Of a stretch of DNA of 11,867 nucleotides, positions 1-6,475 are shown piece by piece. Every line of letters starts with the position of its first letter. Position 1 is the first letter of the stretch. The notes below the pieces were generated by a model. The model was given only the letters and a program-made list of their open reading frames with translations, ran no database searches and was not told the origin of the DNA. Source of the DNA: Pseudomonadota bacterium (GTDB taxonomy: Bacteria; Pseudomonadota; Alphaproteobacteria; JAAXGF01); contig JADFMW010000059.1 of the NCBI GenBank assembly GCA_022563655.1, positions 1 through 11,867 of the forward strand. The letters run 5' to 3'. The position numbers and the translations under genes were made by a program.

Positions 1-1303
1 CGACGGTCGGGTCGGCCTCGTCGACGACGACGTCGGCGCGGCGCACCACCTCGCCGGCGGCGACCGCGTTCACCAGCTTCACGTCGTGGCTCAGGCCCAG
101 CGGCAGCGCCCCGAGGCCGAGCGAGTCGGCGGCCGGCATCAGCCTGCCGTGGACGGTGTAGCCGCCCTCGCCGTCGAGCACCTCGCCCGCCGCCAGATCG
201 CGCTTCGCCGTCGCCACCACGTCGGCGCGGAAGCCGGTGGCGCAGCCCGTCGGCTCGCCGCGCAACGCGGCCGAGGCGACGCTGATGCCGAGCTCGAGGC
301 CGATCAGGTGGTAGGGCTTGTACATCGCCGCGTAGCGCCCGGTATCGTCGGTCGCCAGACCATACTCGTCGAAGCAGGCGCGCACGTAGTCGTCGGGCGC
401 CTCGAAGGTGACGTAAACGCCCCAGCGCAGGTCGTCGGCGATCTCGCTGCCGTCGCGCTCGAGGCTCGAGACCACCTCGACCGTGCCCTTGCGCTCGAGC
501 GTGCCGCCGTCGGCGCGGGGGCGGCAGACGTTGGCGAGGCCGCGCGCCGTGCACGGCGGAAAGCCGAGGCCGTCGGACGCCGGCGTGAGCCCGCAGGCAT
601 TGGCCACCGTGGCCATCTCGATCGACGACTTGGTGCCGTCGACGAACGAATTGAACATCTGCGGATTGAGCCCGGCCGCCGCCGCCTGCTCGGGCGTCAT
701 GCCGTAGTGCCGCCAGACGGTTTCGGGCGTCGAGGCGTGGTAGGCGGGCAGGTATTTGGTGCCCTTGCCGGCGCACACCACGTCGAAGCCGATGGCGCGC
801 GCCCAATCGACCATCTCGCAGATCAGCGCCGGCTGGTCGCCGTAGGCGAGCGAGTAGACCACCCCGGCCGCGCGTGCGCGGCGCGCGAGAAGCGGGCCGG
901 CGAGCACGTCGCCCTCGACCGTGACCATGACGACGTGTCGCCCGTGGGCGATCGCGGCGAGCGCGTGGGCGATGCCGGCGGCGGGGCTTCCCGTCGCCTC
1001 GATGACGACGTCGATGCCGTCGGCGCCCGCCAGCGCCAGCGCGTCTTCGGTGAGGAAGGTGGCGCCGGAGCTTCGCGCCGCGGCGAAATCGGCCGCGGCG
1101 AACGCCGCGTCGGGCCAGCCGGCGCGGCGGCACGCCTCGCGCGCACGTTCGAGCGAGAGGTCGGCCACGGCCATGACGTGCAGGCCGGGCGTGCGGCGCG
1201 CCTGGGCGAGAAACATGGTGCCGAACTTGCCGGCGCCGATCAGCCCGGCGCGCACCGGGTTGCCCGCCTCGGCGCGGGCGGCAAGCTGACTGTAGAGACT
1301 CAT
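1..1303 (-). CDS. SAF-domain NAD(P)-dependent oxidoreductase, COG4091 (homoserine dehydrogenase-like), C-terminus cut by window edge
   Basis: The minus-strand frame is open from an ATG at 1303 to the window edge, about 434 codons. The N-terminus begins MSLYSQLAARAEAGNPVRAG and runs into a Rossmann dinucleotide site, GLIGAGKFG (about residues 20-28). Further on are GKGTKYLPAYHASTPETVW, then FNSFVDGTKSSIEMATVAN, and near the C-terminus an SAF-type segment (AKRDLAAGEVLDGEGGYTVHG) followed by MPAADSLGLGALPLGLSHDV. This order is that of COG4091, 'predicted homoserine dehydrogenase', a soluble family of about 430-460 residues, so only a short tail is missing. The family is related to Gfo/Idh/MocA and homoserine dehydrogenases; its substrate is not generally established and I do not assign one. 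The start is supported by GGAGG (1308-1312). A 7-codon frame precedes it and overlaps its start. It is transcribed away from the methyltransferase gene, so 1304-1532 should hold divergent promoters. Confidence 0.88.
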   Translation of the reverse strand, partial: MSLYSQLAARAEAGNPVRAGLIGAGKFGTMFLAQARRTPGLHVMAVADLSLERAREACRRAGWPDAAFAAADFAAARSSGATFLTEDALALAGADGIDVVIEATGSPAAGIAHALAAIAHGRHVVMVTVEGDVLAGPLLARRARAAGVVYSLAYGDQPALICEMVDWARAIGFDVVCAGKGTKYLPAYHASTPETVWRHYGMTPEQAAAAGLNPQMFNSFVDGTKSSIEMATVANACGLTPASDGLGFPPCTARGLANVCRPRADGGTLERKGTVEVVSSLERDGSEIADDLRWGVYVTFEAPDDYVRACFDEYGLATDDTGRYAAMYKPYHLIGLELGISVASAALRGEPTGCATGFRADVVATAKRDLAAGEVLDGEGGYTVHGRLMPAADSLGLGALPLGLSHDVKLVNAVAAGEVVRRADVVVDEADPTV

Positions 1304-1323
1304 GCGATCCTCCAGAGACCCAT
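1300..1323 (-). other. Possible 7-codon upstream ORF overlapping the dehydrogenase start (ATGA)
   Basis: A second ATG at 1323 on the minus strand reads MGLWRIA and then stops at TGA (1302-1300). That stop overlaps the dehydrogenase start in an ATGA arrangement. The ATG has its own purine-rich GGGGGAGGATGGC leader, and the dehydrogenase's Shine-Dalgarno GGAGG lies inside the small frame. This layout would allow translational coupling. It may equally be a chance by-product of two similar ATG-proximal segments (GAGGATCGCATG and GAGGATGGCATG). Confidence 0.3.
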
Positions 1324-1381
1324 GCCATCCTCCCCCGGGGCTCAGCGCGGTGTCGTGTCACCGGAACAGCGAGGCACCATA

Positions 1382-1395
1382 CCCGCGAAAGCGGG
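1382..1395. repeat. Short hairpin CCCGC-GAAA-GCGGG in the divergent intergenic region
   Basis: The sequence shows a perfect 5-bp stem with a GAAA tetraloop. It resembles the core of abundant extragenic palindromes (CCCGCGAAAGCGGG) scattered in many alphaproteobacterial genomes; that link is recalled, not searched. Apart from this and the upstream ORF, I see no gene in 1324-1532. Confidence 0.4.
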
Positions 1396-1532
1396 CCGGG
1401 AACAACTCGCTCCGTCGCCCACGACGCGCGCCGCGCGCTTCCCGCGCGAGCGGAGAAACCCATTACACGGCGGTACCGTTATGCGAAAAGATAGCGTGCG
1501 ACATGGGTGATGGGTAGACACACGAGAAAGCC

Positions 1533-2099
1533 TTGGGCCGCGACTCTCCGCACAAGCCGATTTCGGCGCCCTCCGCGTGGGTCGAGCGCTTCGCCCCGTT
1601 CGTGCCCGTGGGCGCGCCGGTGCTCGACGTGGCCTCGGGCGAGGGCCGGCACGCGCGGCTGTTCCTCGCCCGCGGCCATCCGGTCACCGCCGTCGACCGC
1701 GACACGTCGCGGCTCGAGCCGCCGTCCGGCGAGCTCGAGATAACGGTCGTCGAAGCCGACCTCGAAACCGGGCCATGGCCGCTCGCCGACGCCCGGTTCG
1801 GCGGCGTGGTGGTGACGAACTACCTGCACCGGCCCCTGTTTCCCGCCCTCGTCGCGGCGGTGGCCCCGGGCGGGGCGCTGATCTACGAGACCTTCGCCCA
1901 GGGCAACGAGCGCCTCGGCAAGCCGCGCAACCCCGATCACCTGCTGCGCCCCGGCGAGCTGCTCGAGGCGGTGCGCGGCAGCTTGCGCGTCGTCGCCTAC
2001 GAAGACCTCGAAGTAACCACCCCCCGCCCCGCCGTGGTGCAGCGAATCTGCGCGGTCAGCTCGCCGCGGGCGCGCCGCGCAACAGCCCCTCGGTGCTGA
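1533..2099 (+). CDS. Class I SAM-dependent methyltransferase
   Basis: This predicted soluble protein of 188 residues transfers a methyl group from S-adenosylmethionine to an unknown acceptor. Motif I is LDVASGEGRHARLFLARGH (residues 31-49), the glycine-rich SAM-binding loop. The post-I strand is VTAVDRD (51-57), with D55 or D57 placed to bind the ribose. The acidic motif II is VEADLE (73-78). FGGVVVTNYLHRPL (89-102) and APGGALIYETFAQGN (111-125) follow as motifs III-V. It resembles the short TehB-like or unannotated methyltransferases common in proteobacteria. The start is TTG, preceded by GAGAAAG; an in-frame TAG at 1515 rules out any longer form and no ATG fits. Its last 44 bases overlap the convergent DUF2442 gene. 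Family assignment is firm; substrate unknown. Confidence 0.85.
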   Translation: MGRDSPHKPISAPSAWVERFAPFVPVGAPVLDVASGEGRHARLFLARGHPVTAVDRDTSRLEPPSGELEITVVEADLETGPWPLADARFGGVVVTNYLHRPLFPALVAAVAPGGALIYETFAQGNERLGKPRNPDHLLRPGELLEAVRGSLRVVAYEDLEVTTPRPAVVQRICAVSSPRARRATAPRC

Positions 2100-2310
2100 G
2101 GTCTTCGTCGAGATCGGGCCAGTGGATGCCGTAGCCGGAGCCGGCGATCTCCCAGCGGGCCAGTTGCTTAGGTTTCGCGTTGGCGAGGCGCGGGTACCAC
2201 GCAAGCGGGACCGTTATCGTGCGTCCATCCATCAGGTCGACACACAACGAATCCTTGGCGATTCTCACGTCCTTCACGCGTTCATCCGCGCTGACCGCCA
2301 AAATGCCCAT
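2056..2310 (-). CDS. DUF2442 domain protein
   Basis: The protein has 84 residues starting MGILAVSADERVKDVRIAKD. The core VDLMDGRTITVPLAWYPRL, followed by ARWEIAGSGYGIHWPDLDEDLSTEGLL, is the DUF2442 signature and spans almost the whole protein. ATG at 2310 is chosen because GGAGG (2317-2321) lies six bases upstream; an in-frame TTG at 2325 would leave that site inside the gene. DUF2442 genes usually follow a DUF4160 gene, and the pair has been proposed to act like a toxin-antitoxin unit; that role is not established. Here only the C-terminal end of the DUF4160 partner remains, overlapping this start by 29 bases. The small protein may therefore be an orphan kept by chance. Its 3' end overlaps the methyltransferase gene tail to tail. 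Confidence 0.85.
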   Translation of the reverse strand: MGILAVSADERVKDVRIAKDSLCVDLMDGRTITVPLAWYPRLANAKPKQLARWEIAGSGYGIHWPDLDEDLSTEGLLRGAPAAS

Positions 2311-2377
2311 TCCATGCCTCCACAAAGGAACCTTGATGCTCGATCACCACGCGTCGCAGAACCGTGAAGCCGTGGTC
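2282..2377 (-). pseudogene. C-terminal remnant of a DUF4160 protein
   Basis: On the minus strand, in another frame from DUF2442, the sequence reads DHGFTVLRRV and then VIEHQGSFVEAWNGHFGG before stopping at TGA (2284-2282). The ending in EAW followed a few residues later by a FG motif, preceded by a charged helix, matches the C-terminus of DUF4160 proteins. Its overlap with the DUF2442 start is also typical of that pair. About two thirds of the domain, including the usual PPHVHV-type motif, is missing: the frame runs instead into the 3' end of the nuclease gene. I infer truncation by insertion or deletion near 2378-2400. The exact breakpoint is uncertain. Confidence 0.6.
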
Positions 2378-2390
2378 ATGTGTGGTCGTC

Positions 2391-2990
2391 CTAGTCAGGA
2401 ATAGCGGGCGGCCGACGACGTATCTCTTTGCCGTGTTCGGCAAGAAGGTCCCGCATTGTGACTGACAAGATGGCTTCTACCTCGGCGGCGCATTTCCGAG
2501 GACTGTTGTAGATTTCCGTCCCCGCGAATCGGATTACTCGTATGCCTTTGAATTCGAGAAGTCTGTCCCGCCTGCGATCATTGGCAGCCTGTTCTTTCGA
2601 ACGCTCGTGGAACGGGTGACCATCACATTCCACGTTCAATAATTTCCAGTCTCCAAAGAAGTTCAGCTTGAATACGAAGTCCGAACGGTACCCGTACAAT
2701 TCTTGTTGACAGCGAAAGTAAGTTCCAAAATCCGGGTCGGGGAATGCACCGGGCAAAAAATCTGCCGTGACCTCGGTGTAACCATCCGAAACACAAAGTA
2801 GGTAGCCACCAAGCTGCTGTTCAATGGGCGACTCAACCAACTCTGAAAGAAGACAGAAGTCGTCATACCAATGTTCTTCGAGATATCGACGACGCTCCTG
2901 TACCCAGGTCTCGTCTTGATCCGGTTCACATAGCTCGACAAGCTTGTCGGATAGGAACTCGCGTAGCCGCGTTGTCTGGCGTTCATTCAT
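2391..2990 (-). CDS. PD-(D/E)XK-fold endonuclease domain protein (DUF559/Vsr-like)
   Basis: The protein has 199 residues with a helical N-terminus (1-50). ESPIEQQL (53-60) matches the 'SPIE' helix that opens DUF559-type nucleases. YRSDFVFKL (101-109) then supplies the first catalytic Asp (D104). LLNVECDGHPFHE (117-129) supplies the E-x-D/H cluster (E121, D123, H125). A basic helix follows (NDRRRDRLLEFKGIRVIRFAGTEI, described by its ends at 138 and 160), with the conserved 'G-x-RVIRF' strand. This order is that of the PD-(D/E)XK superfamily around DUF559 and Vsr mismatch endonucleases, so a metal-dependent DNA-cutting activity is likely but the target is unknown. The gene is clearly AT-richer than its neighbours, suggesting transfer. 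It stands alone, with no methyltransferase or helicase partner, between two broken genes. The ribosome site before ATG 2990 is weak (GGGAAT). Confidence 0.75.
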   Translation of the reverse strand: MNERQTTRLREFLSDKLVELCEPDQDETWVQERRRYLEEHWYDDFCLLSELVESPIEQQLGGYLLCVSDGYTEVTADFLPGAFPDPDFGTYFRCQQELYGYRSDFVFKLNFFGDWKLLNVECDGHPFHERSKEQAANDRRRDRLLEFKGIRVIRFAGTEIYNSPRKCAAEVEAILSVTMRDLLAEHGKEIRRRPPAIPD

Positions 2991-3029
2991 CGGATATTCC
3001 CAGCCGCAATGTCCGCTGTTGGGACTAAC

Positions 3030-3199
3030 TGGGATCGTGAGTATGACCTATTCATCGATCACATCGTGCTCGACCGTTCGGCCGCGCGATGGATTATGCC
3101 CTACAGCTTCGAGCAGCTGGTCTATCAGGAAGACGATACACTTATAAGGACCGGCTCTCCGACCACTGCGCCATCGCCGTGACGCTTGAGGTTCACTGA
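3030..3199 (+). pseudogene. Frameshifted C-terminal remnant of an endonuclease/exonuclease/phosphatase (EEP) family protein
   Basis: The plus strand from 3030 reads WDREYDLFIDHIVLDRSAAR and continues WIMPYSFEQLVYQEDDT to 3140. After a one-base loss near 3141-3143 it resumes in another frame as YKDRLSDHCAIAVTLEVH and stops at TGA 3197-3199. 'IDHIV' followed by 'LSDHCAIAVTL' is the C-terminal signature of EEP phosphodiesterases, where the final SDH carries the catalytic His. The N-terminal part is absent: upstream lies the start of the nuclease gene on the other strand. The remnant is thus both truncated and frameshifted and should be non-functional. It overlaps the likely promoter region of the nuclease gene. 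Confidence 0.65.
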
Positions 3200-3301
3200 A
3201 GCCCGGATGCCCTAGGGGAAAGCGTGATACCACGAAAACCGTGTAACGCTGCGTGAGGCCCGTTTGAGGCCTTTCGGTCCAACTTACCCAGCCTCCGAAG
3301 G

Positions 3302-3341
3302 CGCTCAGAGAGCGTTATACGGGCTCCTGGAAACCCCCAGG
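3302..3341. repeat. Two adjacent small hairpins downstream of the binding-protein gene
   Basis: CGCTC-AGA-GAGCG (3302-3314) and CCTGG-AAACCC-CCAGG (3326-3341) are two perfect 5-bp inverted repeats lying 35-74 bases beyond the minus-strand stop at 3376. They could end or stabilise that transcript. Neither is followed by a T-run, so they are not classic intrinsic terminators. No gene is visible between 3200 and 3375. Confidence 0.3.
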
Positions 3342-3375
3342 CGTGTGGGCCGGCGGGATATCTTTAGAGCGGTTA

Positions 3376-4347
3376 TTACTTTTTCCACAGACCGATCTTG
3401 ATCGCGAGCTTCTCGTGATCGGCGAAAGCCTTGTTGGCCCACTTGCGGTAGCCGAACGGACCGACCCAGTTCACTTCCGAGCCCTTGGCGTCCATCTGCT
3501 TGAGCAAATCCGGATCCTCGGCCGCCTTCTTGAAGACCATCGCCCAATGCTCGATCTTGTGGGCCGGCGTTCCCTTCGGCACGACGATGCCCCGGTCCAG
3601 GGCATAGATCATGTTGACGCCGAGCTCCTGAAGCGTCGGCATGTTGGGAAAGTGCTTCGAGCGTTTCTCGGCGGCGATGGCGAATCCCTTGAGATCTCCG
3701 CCTTCGAGATACTTGCGTCCCGAGGCGACGTTCAGACCGCCCATTTGAATCGCGCCCGAAAGCAACGCCGTCATGCGTTCGCGCGTCCCGTCATAGGGCA
3801 CGAACTTGAATTTCATGCCGGTCAGCTCCTCGAGCATCAACCAATAGAACTGGCTGTTCGAACCGAAGGTGGCCCCGACCGTAATGGTGCCCGGTGCGGC
3901 CAAGGCCGCCTTCTTGACCTCCTCGAAGGTGTTCCAGGGAACCGTGCCGCTGGCGCCGACGATGTCCGGCGTCGAGGTCAAGAGAGCGACCGGGTCGAAC
4001 TTGTCGAAGTGGAAATCGATGCGGCCGTTCAGGTAGCTTGTGATCGCGCTTTGATGGATGGCGAACAGGGTGCATCCGTCGGGTTTCGCCTTGGCCGCCA
4101 CCTTGGCGCCCTTGTTGCCGCTCTGGCCCGAAATGGTCACCACCTTGACCTTCGGCGTGACGTCCAGGTTCTGGATGGTCTTCTCGAAAATCGAGAAAAT
4201 CACGTGGGTGCCGCCGCCGGCTTTCCACGGTACGATCAGCTTGGCGGTGCTGCACGGAATGTCGACCGCCGCCTTGGCCGGCGCCGCGCCTAGGGCCAAC
4301 GCGGCGGCGGCAAAAACGAACGTGGTGAGTGAAAGCTTCGTTTTCAT
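3376..4347 (-). CDS. Tripartite tricarboxylate transporter (TctC/Bug family) periplasmic substrate-binding protein
   Basis: The protein has 323 residues and, by its signal peptide, is exported to the periplasm. The signal is MKTKLSLTTFVFAAAALALG up to APAKA, with cleavage likely before A27. The mature start has the Bug-type loop LIVPWKAGGGTHVI (37-50), where GGG and the following residue contact the carboxylate ligand. PDGCTLFAIHQSA (89-101), GTITVGATFGSNSQFYWLMLEELTG (ends at 153 and 177), VPYDGTRERMTALLSGAIQMG (183-203) and the C-terminal PKGTPAHKIEHW segment are the usual family landmarks. ATG 4347 is supported by GGGAGG (4353-4358). No TctA or TctB membrane partner lies in the window, so it is an orphan binding protein, as is common in this family. 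Two TAA codons close the gene. Ligand unknown; its divergent neighbour, aspartate dehydrogenase, hints at a dicarboxylate or amino acid, but weakly. Confidence 0.9.
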   Translation of the reverse strand: MKTKLSLTTFVFAAAALALGAAPAKAAVDIPCSTAKLIVPWKAGGGTHVIFSIFEKTIQNLDVTPKVKVVTISGQSGNKGAKVAAKAKPDGCTLFAIHQSAITSYLNGRIDFHFDKFDPVALLTSTPDIVGASGTVPWNTFEEVKKAALAAPGTITVGATFGSNSQFYWLMLEELTGMKFKFVPYDGTRERMTALLSGAIQMGGLNVASGRKYLEGGDLKGFAIAAEKRSKHFPNMPTLQELGVNMIYALDRGIVVPKGTPAHKIEHWAMVFKKAAEDPDLLKQMDAKGSEVNWVGPFGYRKWANKAFADHEKLAIKIGLWKK

Positions 4348-4386
4348 AGTTTCCTCCCTAAAGTTCATCGAAATCAGCTTGGCAGA

Positions 4387-4419
4387 GGGGCGAAATCCGA
4401 TAGCTCTACGCGTCGCCCC
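4387..4419. repeat. Inverted repeat GGGGCGA-N19-TCGCCCC in the divergent promoter region
   Basis: The 180-base gap between the binding protein (start 4347) and aspartate dehydrogenase (start 4528) holds this perfect 7-bp dyad, 40 bases upstream of the binding-protein start. It may be an operator for a shared regulator or a hairpin in the leader of the minus-strand transcript. A further C4/G4 hairpin lies near 4447-4457. No regulator gene is present nearby. Confidence 0.3.
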
Positions 4420-4527
4420 CCCTTGAGTCGCGATGCGCACGACGCGCCCCTTGCGGGGTTCGCCCGTGGCAGGCTAGCGTGAGTCTTACCTCATTGCTGG
4501 CCGCATGACAATTCTGCGAGGTGTGAC

Positions 4528-5352
4528 GTGAGGGTGATCGGAGAGAATTCCCCGCGGGTCGGCGTAGCGGGCCTCGGCGCCATTGGCATGACGGTGGCGC
4601 GGCGCCTCGATGAAGGGATTGCCGGGCTGGTCCTGACCGCGGTCTCGGCGCGCGACCGTGACCGCGCCCGGCGCCGGGTCGAGGCGTTCAAGACCGCGGT
4701 TTCGGTCGTCGCGCCGGAGGACCTGGCCGGCGTGGCCGACATCGTGGTCGAATGCACGCCGGCGGCGGTGTTCCTCAGGGTGGCGGAGCCGGCGATAAGG
4801 GCAGGACGCATCCTGGTCCCGGTGAGCGTCGCCGCGCTTCTCTCTCACTATCACCTCATCGACCTGGCCGCGCAATGCGGCGCCCGCATCGTCGTGCCCA
4901 GCGGCGCCCTGCTCGGGCTCGACGCCGTCCGCGCCGCCGCCGAGGGGCGTGTCGACTCGATCAAAATGGTCACGCGCAAACCGCCCTCGGCGCTCGCCGG
5001 CGCGCCCTACGTCGAAGAGCACGGGATCCGGCTCGACGGGCTCGAGCGTCCGCTGAAGCTGTTCGAGGGCAGCGCCGGCGAAGGGGCGAAGGGCTTTCCG
5101 GCCAACCTCAACGTGGCCGCGGCACTGAGCCTCGCCGGCATCGGCCCCGAGCGCACCCGTCTCGAGATTTGGGCCGATCCCGGAGTCGATCGCAACGTCC
5201 ACCACATCGAGGTCAGGGCGGATTCCGCCAGCTTCGACATGAACATCGAGAACGTGCCGTCGCCGGATAACCCGCGAACCGGCCGCCTCACGGCGCTCAG
5301 CGTCGTCGCCACGTTGCGGGGCCTGGTAAGCCCCCTGCGCGTGGGCACCTGA
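4528..5352 (+). CDS. nadX: L-aspartate dehydrogenase (NadX-type)
   Basis: The protein has 274 residues, close to the usual 250-275. It oxidises L-aspartate to iminoaspartate with NAD(P)+, or runs in the reductive direction, in the cytoplasm. VGVAGLGAIG (11-20) is the Rossmann nucleotide site and VECTPA (74-79) the following strand. PSGALLGLDAVRAA (124-137) is a strong family marker. GFPANLNVAAALSLAGIGPERT (ends at 189 and 210) and NVHHIEVRADS (223-233) follow; a His in the HH pair at 225-226 is expected to be the catalytic one. ENVPSPDNPRTGRLTALSV (241-259) closes the fold. The GTG start has GAGG (4518-4521) at good spacing. No NadA lies alongside, so it may serve aspartate metabolism rather than NAD synthesis. 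It is divergent from the binding-protein gene. Family certain, physiological role uncertain. Confidence 0.9.
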   Translation: MRVIGENSPRVGVAGLGAIGMTVARRLDEGIAGLVLTAVSARDRDRARRRVEAFKTAVSVVAPEDLAGVADIVVECTPAAVFLRVAEPAIRAGRILVPVSVAALLSHYHLIDLAAQCGARIVVPSGALLGLDAVRAAAEGRVDSIKMVTRKPPSALAGAPYVEEHGIRLDGLERPLKLFEGSAGEGAKGFPANLNVAAALSLAGIGPERTRLEIWADPGVDRNVHHIEVRADSASFDMNIENVPSPDNPRTGRLTALSVVATLRGLVSPLRVGT

Positions 5353-5431
5353 GCGCCTTGGCCGCCCCCGGCCGCCGCGGTACCGGATGACCGGGCGGGC
5401 AAGCCGTGACGGCGGAGGAGGGGAGCGCAAA

Positions 5432-5989
5432 TTGACCACCGAGCCAACGAGCCATCGACCGGAAAAGGCCGCCATCGGACCGGAGGGCATCCGGCACCCG
5501 ATCGAGTTCCTGTTCGCCGACCACGACCGCCTGCGGGTGGTGTGCGCCGCGCTTGAACGCCTGGCAAACGATTGCACCGCAGAGGACGCCCAGGAAAACG
5601 CCGCCTTCGCCCTGAGCTACCTCGAGAGCGAGCTGCCGCTGCACATCGCCGACGAAGAGCAGGACCTGTTCCCGCTGCTTAAACGCCGCTGCGCCCCCGA
5701 CGACGAGATCGATACCATCCTCGCTCTTCTCAACGACGAGCACGAGGCCGACCAGGAGTACCAACTCAGGCTCTTGGAACCGCTGCGCTCGATCGCGGCC
5801 GGGGCGCAGCCGGCGGACACCGTTGAGTTCGGCCACGCGGCCCGGGCCTTCTCGGTCTTTCAGCGCCGTCACCTGGCGTGGGAGAACGGCACCGTGCTGC
5901 CGCTGGCCCGCAAGCGGCTCACCGCGGCCGACCAGGCCGACATGGGCCGCAGGATGGCGGACCGGAGGCGATCGCCGGTTGCCGGCTGA
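5432..5989 (+). CDS. Hemerythrin HHE cation-binding domain protein
   Basis: The protein has 185 residues from the chosen start and is an all-helical, probably cytoplasmic, di-iron protein. Candidate metal ligands fall in the classic order: H22 (HPIEF), H31 (ADHDRLR), H71 with E75 (HIADEEQDLFP), H104 (NDEHEAD), and H147 with E151 (RRHLAWENGTVLPLA). This set matches the hemerythrin-like HHE family, which binds O2, NO or iron and is often linked to stress sensing. I prefer TTG at 5432 because GGAGGAGGGGAG (5413-5425) lies just upstream. ATG at 5387 would add 15 glycine- and arginine-rich residues and has no ribosome site. It lies 79 bases after the aspartate dehydrogenase gene, so it could be co-transcribed, but no functional link is evident. 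Confidence 0.85.
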   Translation: MTTEPTSHRPEKAAIGPEGIRHPIEFLFADHDRLRVVCAALERLANDCTAEDAQENAAFALSYLESELPLHIADEEQDLFPLLKRRCAPDDEIDTILALLNDEHEADQEYQLRLLEPLRSIAAGAQPADTVEFGHAARAFSVFQRRHLAWENGTVLPLARKRLTAADQADMGRRMADRRRSPVAG

Positions 5990-6023
5990 GCGGTCGGGCG
6001 AGCGCGCCGCCGCTTCTGGTGGG

Positions 6024-6050
6024 CCGGGCCGCGGTCCGCCGCGAGCCCGG
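6024..6050 (+). terminator. Strong GC hairpin after the HHE gene, possible terminator
   Basis: CCGGGC plus CGCGG (6024-6034), loop TCCG, then CCGCG, one bulged A, and GCCCGG (6039-6050) make an 11-bp stem starting 34 bases after the HHE stop. There is no T-run, so it may pause polymerase or protect the mRNA end rather than act as an intrinsic terminator. Confidence 0.4.
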
Positions 6051-6475
6051 TATCCCCTCACGGCACGGGCGAAGGCGCTGCCGCAGATGGCGCGCTGCGG
6101 CCAGGTGTTGAACGTCTTCTCGATCAGTGCCGTCACCGCGGCCGCGTACGGCGCCGTGATCGCCGCCCTGGGCGCCGGGGTCGGGCGTCGTGCCCGGCTG
6201 GGCGAGGCCCGGCTAGGGAGGTGGCGCGCGGAGGTGCAAGGGCGTCTGACGATCGGCTCGTGAGAGGCATACGGCGCGGATCGTGCGCCGTTGGCCGACG
6301 GTGTCAGGCCAGCGGGCGTCGGGCGAATAGTCTGCGAAACCGCGGCGCGTCGTCACGTTTATTCGCCAGCCCATTCGCAATCGCACGAGTTTGGCGGTCG
6401 CTTCGTCCTGACGACGGAAGATCGAACGACACCGCGATATAACGACTCCGCGATTGCAAGCCGCTTTACCCTCCT
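6051..6475. other. Intergenic stretch with no convincing gene
   Basis: A 58-codon plus-strand frame (ATG 6087 to TGA 6263) has a hydrophobic start (VFSISAVTAAAYGAVIAALG) that could span a membrane, but its ribosome site is weak and I recognise nothing in it. Eight bases after it comes a perfect hairpin ACGGCGC-GGATCGT-GCGCCGT (6271-6291). The frame plus hairpin might be a small real gene; I rate this as unlikely. The rest of the stretch shows nothing. Confidence 0.3.

Noticed and set aside
86..1510. A 474-codon plus-strand open frame
   Set aside because: It is the antisense shadow of the SAF-domain dehydrogenase; it is Arg/Ala/His-rich, has no family motif, and the minus-strand frame shows strong homology.
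3343..4293. A 316-codon plus-strand open frame
   Set aside because: Antisense to the binding-protein gene, with typical low-complexity shadow composition.
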